This document shows, in pieces, positions 12,508-14,921 of a stretch of 14,921 nucleotides of DNA. The DNA comes from JAFLCA01 sp041907145 (GTDB lineage Bacteria > Bdellovibrionota_C > UBA2361 > JAFLCA01): the NCBI GenBank assembly GCA_041907145.1, contig JAYRHW010000031.1, positions 1-14,921 of the forward strand. The letters are read 5' to 3'. The notes beneath the pieces were generated by a model. It had not been told where the DNA came from. It saw nothing but the letters and a program-made list of their open reading frames with translations, and did no database searches. The translations under genes and the position numbers were made by a program. How positions within the stretch are numbered: the stretch's first letter is position 1; every line of letters starts with the position of its first letter.

Positions 12508-14921
12508 TTACAGCTCCAGCTTCCCTCGCTCGACTTCTGCGGTTGCCGCAACAATCTCCGAAAACGCTATCCAGGGTATAGAAGACATCATACCCGGAAT
12601 TACCTCATGGTTGCGGTCGCCCGGTCTTGATGCTGCTGCGCCGGCCACATACACCCGACCCGGATGATCGGAGGGGAAGGTTGTCTTAGCCCGCCCGCTA
12701 GCGACGTCGAAATCAACTACCCCGGTTTGAGGATCTACCTGCAAACCGAACCGTTCCATAGCCTCCGGCAAATTCTGATAACCAATCAATGCGTACAAAT
12801 GCTTCACATTATCTACCCGACGGGTCCTGCCAAGAGCATCGATAAATGCTACGCTGCGTGTTCCTGCCGACTTATTAATGCTCTCCATCGCCTTCCACTC
12901 GCGCACATCGTGAAAAATCCAGCCGTGCTGTAGTGCAAAGTCCAGCCGCGCCTTAATGCGGTCTATATCACCCGCCAGCCGAGAGAGATTAAAGGGTCCT
13001 CTAAAGAGCGGCTGCTCCACCTGTCCCGAATGGGGGCTGACAAAGCGCTGAGGATTGCGCAACGACAGTTCCGAATGATGCGTAATAACCACAGGATTTA
13101 CATCGACGCCCGCAGCGTGCATGCGCTGGAATTCACCGATCATGGCGATAGCGCTGTTGCCGAGCCCTACGATAAAGGGCCGAGTACCCTCGTAGCGGCT
13201 ATAGTGATCCGGCGATATTTGGTGCTGCCAGCGAATCAATGGCATAGCACCCCCGGCGGGAGGGTGCATCTTCATCGGTCCATGATCAAGAGCTCGTGGT
13301 CTTCTATTCCCCGTCGCCACGAGAACACTATCAAAGGACTGCTCCTCGATACGTCCATCAACTTTCATACTGACGATGTACTTCCGGGTTGCCGCGTCGT
13401 AGCGCAGGTGTTCAGCCATGGCTTTCTTGACTCGCTGCTCGAGTCCCCCCTCCTGAGCGATCTGATCGAGGAAACGCCTTACATCCATTCCAGGACGGGG
13501 TTCTCTTGCCGCTAACTCGATGCCCCAAGCGTTAATGCTGCGGAAAGTATTGTGCCCCTCGTCAACGACATTATTTTGAGTCCAGACCCCACCGAGTTTG
13601 CCGGTGGTGCTGATTATAGTCGTGGCGGAGTCGCGATACCCCAGCTCCCCGCGCATTCTAGCCATTAAAATTGCCGCTGGCCCATCGCCGATGATAGCCA
13701 TGCTCTGCCGTGCGGTTCTTGAATTTACAGTCATGTCGCTCATGTCGGGCGCGCTGGGTCGAGGCCAAACGCGATAGTCCGGGGCTCGAGCTGAAACGAT
13801 CGACGAAGGATCCTTTTCTACCCGCCGCACCAGATCCAGAGCGAGATTCTCTACCACCGAGGGATTCAATTCTGTTGGCGTATTGGGAAGTAACTGCTCC
13901 GCGATGCTGCCAAATGATCCCTCCTCGACCAGAATACGCACCGCATTGCGGCGTTCCGGGGAATCCATCTGGGACAATAGCCCAGTCACCAAACGCTCAA
14001 AGTCAGTGGGCGCGCGAAGCGGCAGCACGACATCGGCTGGTACCGATGAATGGCGACTTGTCCGGTTGAGTTCCGCGAGGCTGTTCGCGCGCGCAGCGGG
14101 ATCAAGCGAAAATACCGAATCAACCACCGGGCTCCAGGGGGAACCGGCTAACGAGCGTGCGATTTCGAATTTCTGCTCTGTCGATGACTGGCTCAAAGCG
14201 GTTCGATAGGAGCTTACCAGAAGGTTATCCGGAACGCCCGGTGTACTGCGAATTAAGCGCAGGGCCTCGAGGTAGTAGTACGAGGGATGGCCGGAGTCAA
14301 ACGCTGCCGTCCAGGCGTCAACGAAAGAATTATCCCAGCCACGATCCCGAAGATAGCTCAGAGCAGCCAGGCGTTCGCTAGCGTCCGAACTCGCCTCCAT
14401 AAACTGCGCGATCAAATCACCGAATCGTGCATTCGGCATATCCGGAATCTGAGCGCACAGCGCCACAATATCGAGATGGTTCTCATCATAGAAGTATTTA
14501 GCTTCGGGAATAATTTCCTCGAGACCCTCTCTCCAGCCGGCTTTGGCTGCCGCCTCGAATATTTTTGTCGCGGCGCTGGCCCTCTGCGCTTCATCATCTT
14601 GAGCAAAAAAGCCGGTAACGACTTCAGAGCTGACTGCCCGGTCGCTCAAGCTGCGATCGGCTATGAGCCCCTGGCAGTACTCGCCGAAGGTATCGGGCAC
14701 TCGCGCCAAGCCCCGAATATGAGCAACCAAGGGCGCGCGCTGCTCGCTTGCTAAGTCGCTCCGCCATTTCCTCTCAACCACCTGGCCAATTGCGCCATCT
14801 CGACGAAGCAATTCAAGGCCAACCCGGTAGTCGGACCAATCGCGTCCGAATACATCGGCAGTTAACTCTTCCACTTCCGAGGCTGGAACGTCGCGCATTC
14901 CTGCAAATGCAATGAGACGCT
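12508..14921 (-). CDS. HEAT-like helical domain fused to a flavin-monooxygenase-like oxidoreductase, 5' end outside window
   Basis: The frame stays open to the last base. The ATG at 14898 is preceded by in-frame codons reading LIAFAG and has AGGA touching it rather than spaced, so it is probably internal. Numbering from that Met, residues 1-370 are short paired helices with no catalytic signature, consistent with HEAT-like repeats. Residues about 398-796 form a two-dinucleotide-fold flavoprotein. They show the FAD motif IIGDGPAA (402-409), KLGGVWTQN (434-442, as in flavin monooxygenases), VLVATGN (525-531), the NAD(P)H motif FIVGLGNSAIAMIGE (575-589), and RVYVAGAAASRPGDRNHEVIPG (748-769) near the end, where the FAD-contacting segment of this fold lies. 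It should catalyse NAD(P)H- and FAD-dependent oxidation of an unknown substrate in the cytosol, with the helical part acting as a scaffold or partner-binding arm. It converges on the glycosyltransferase with a 2-base gap. Confidence 0.85.
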   Translation of the reverse strand, partial: RLIAFAGMRDVPASEVEELTADVFGRDWSDYRVGLELLRRDGAIGQVVERKWRSDLASEQRAPLVAHIRGLARVPDTFGEYCQGLIADRSLSDRAVSSEVVTGFFAQDDEAQRASAATKIFEAAAKAGWREGLEEIIPEAKYFYDENHLDIVALCAQIPDMPNARFGDLIAQFMEASSDASERLAALSYLRDRGWDNSFVDAWTAAFDSGHPSYYYLEALRLIRSTPGVPDNLLVSSYRTALSQSSTEQKFEIARSLAGSPWSPVVDSVFSLDPAARANSLAELNRTSRHSSVPADVVLPLRAPTDFERLVTGLLSQMDSPERRNAVRILVEEGSFGSIAEQLLPNTPTELNPSVVENLALDLVRRVEKDPSSIVSARAPDYRVWPRPSAPDMSDMTVNSRTARQSMAIIGDGPAAILMARMRGELGYRDSATTIISTTGKLGGVWTQNNVVDEGHNTFRSINAWGIELAAREPRPGMDVRRFLDQIAQEGGLEQRVKKAMAEHLRYDAATRKYIVSMKVDGRIEEQSFDSVLVATGNRRPRALDHGPMKMHPPAGGAMPLIRWQHQISPDHYSRYEGTRPFIVGLGNSAIAMIGEFQRMHAAGVDVNPVVITHHSELSLRNPQRFVSPHSGQVEQPLFRGPFNLSRLAGDIDRIKARLDFALQHGWIFHDVREWKAMESINKSAGTRSVAFIDALGRTRRVDNVKHLYALIGYQNLPEAMERFGLQVDPQTGVVDFDVASGRAKTTFPSDHPGRVYVAGAAASRPGDRNHEVIPGMMSSIPWIAFSEIVAATAEVERGKLEL

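Noticed and set aside
14896..14898. ATG at 14898 as the true start of the flavoprotein fusion
   Set aside because: In-frame helical-looking codons continue to the window edge, and the AGGA upstream has no spacing to the ATG. I treat the gene as partial.
1..14921. CRISPR arrays, tRNA or rRNA genes, insertion sequences, integrase or att sites
   Set aside because: I looked for spaced direct repeats, cloverleaf patterns, transposase motifs and terminal inverted repeats and saw none that stood out.

Overview
The window is an ordinary chromosomal-looking stretch of bacterial DNA. GC is moderate (low-to-mid 50s by eye, not counted). Genes are packed on both strands. I see no insertion sequence, integrase, phage gene, CRISPR array, tRNA or rRNA. 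An MBOAT/AlgX-type O-acetylation pair and a UDP-galactopyranose mutase point to a bacterium with decorated surface polysaccharide, probably with a Gram-negative-type envelope. Shine-Dalgarno sites range from good to absent. I cannot name the phylum with confidence. The HEAT-like/flavoprotein fusion, the large zincin and several unrecognised proteins suggest a lineage far from the usual model organisms.

Layout. Positions 1-284 (minus) hold the N-terminal end of a membrane protein that runs off the left edge. A GNAT acetyltransferase (536-1093, plus) converges on a HAD hydrolase of the beta-phosphoglucomutase type (1122-1859, minus). Positions 1860-1992 carry a perfect G-quadruplex motif overlapping a hairpin that abuts the next stop codon. 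Then come two minus-strand genes three bases apart, an MBOAT acyltransferase (3148-4587) and an AlgX/AlgJ-like SGNH protein (1993-3144). Together they form a two-gene polysaccharide O-acetylation cassette.

Upstream of that, also on the minus strand, lie two proteins I do not recognise (514 aa at 5268-6812 and 130 aa at 4766-5158). Their mRNA has a long hairpin around the stop codon of the first gene and a perfect 8-bp hairpin that hides the Shine-Dalgarno site of the second. A 195-bp divergent region (6813-7007) full of short dyads separates the 514-aa gene from a plus-strand pair: a small protein resembling a subtilisin-propeptide/I9 inhibitor domain (7008-7409) and a 709-aa protein with a zinc-metallopeptidase motif (7569-9698). 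A small, apparently frameshifted minus-strand gene (9687-9921) overlaps the zincin's 3' end.

The right part has glf (UDP-galactopyranose mutase, 10087-11271), overlapped by 11 bases by a probable glycosyltransferase (11261-12505). This is a likely galactofuranose supply-and-transfer pair. Two bases beyond, and convergent, is a protein that joins a HEAT-like helical domain to a flavin-monooxygenase-like domain. It is open past the right edge (12508-14921).

The parts most worth following are the inhibitor-like/zincin pair with its divergent two-gene neighbour and RNA structures, and the helical-repeat/flavoprotein fusion. The rest belongs to known families.
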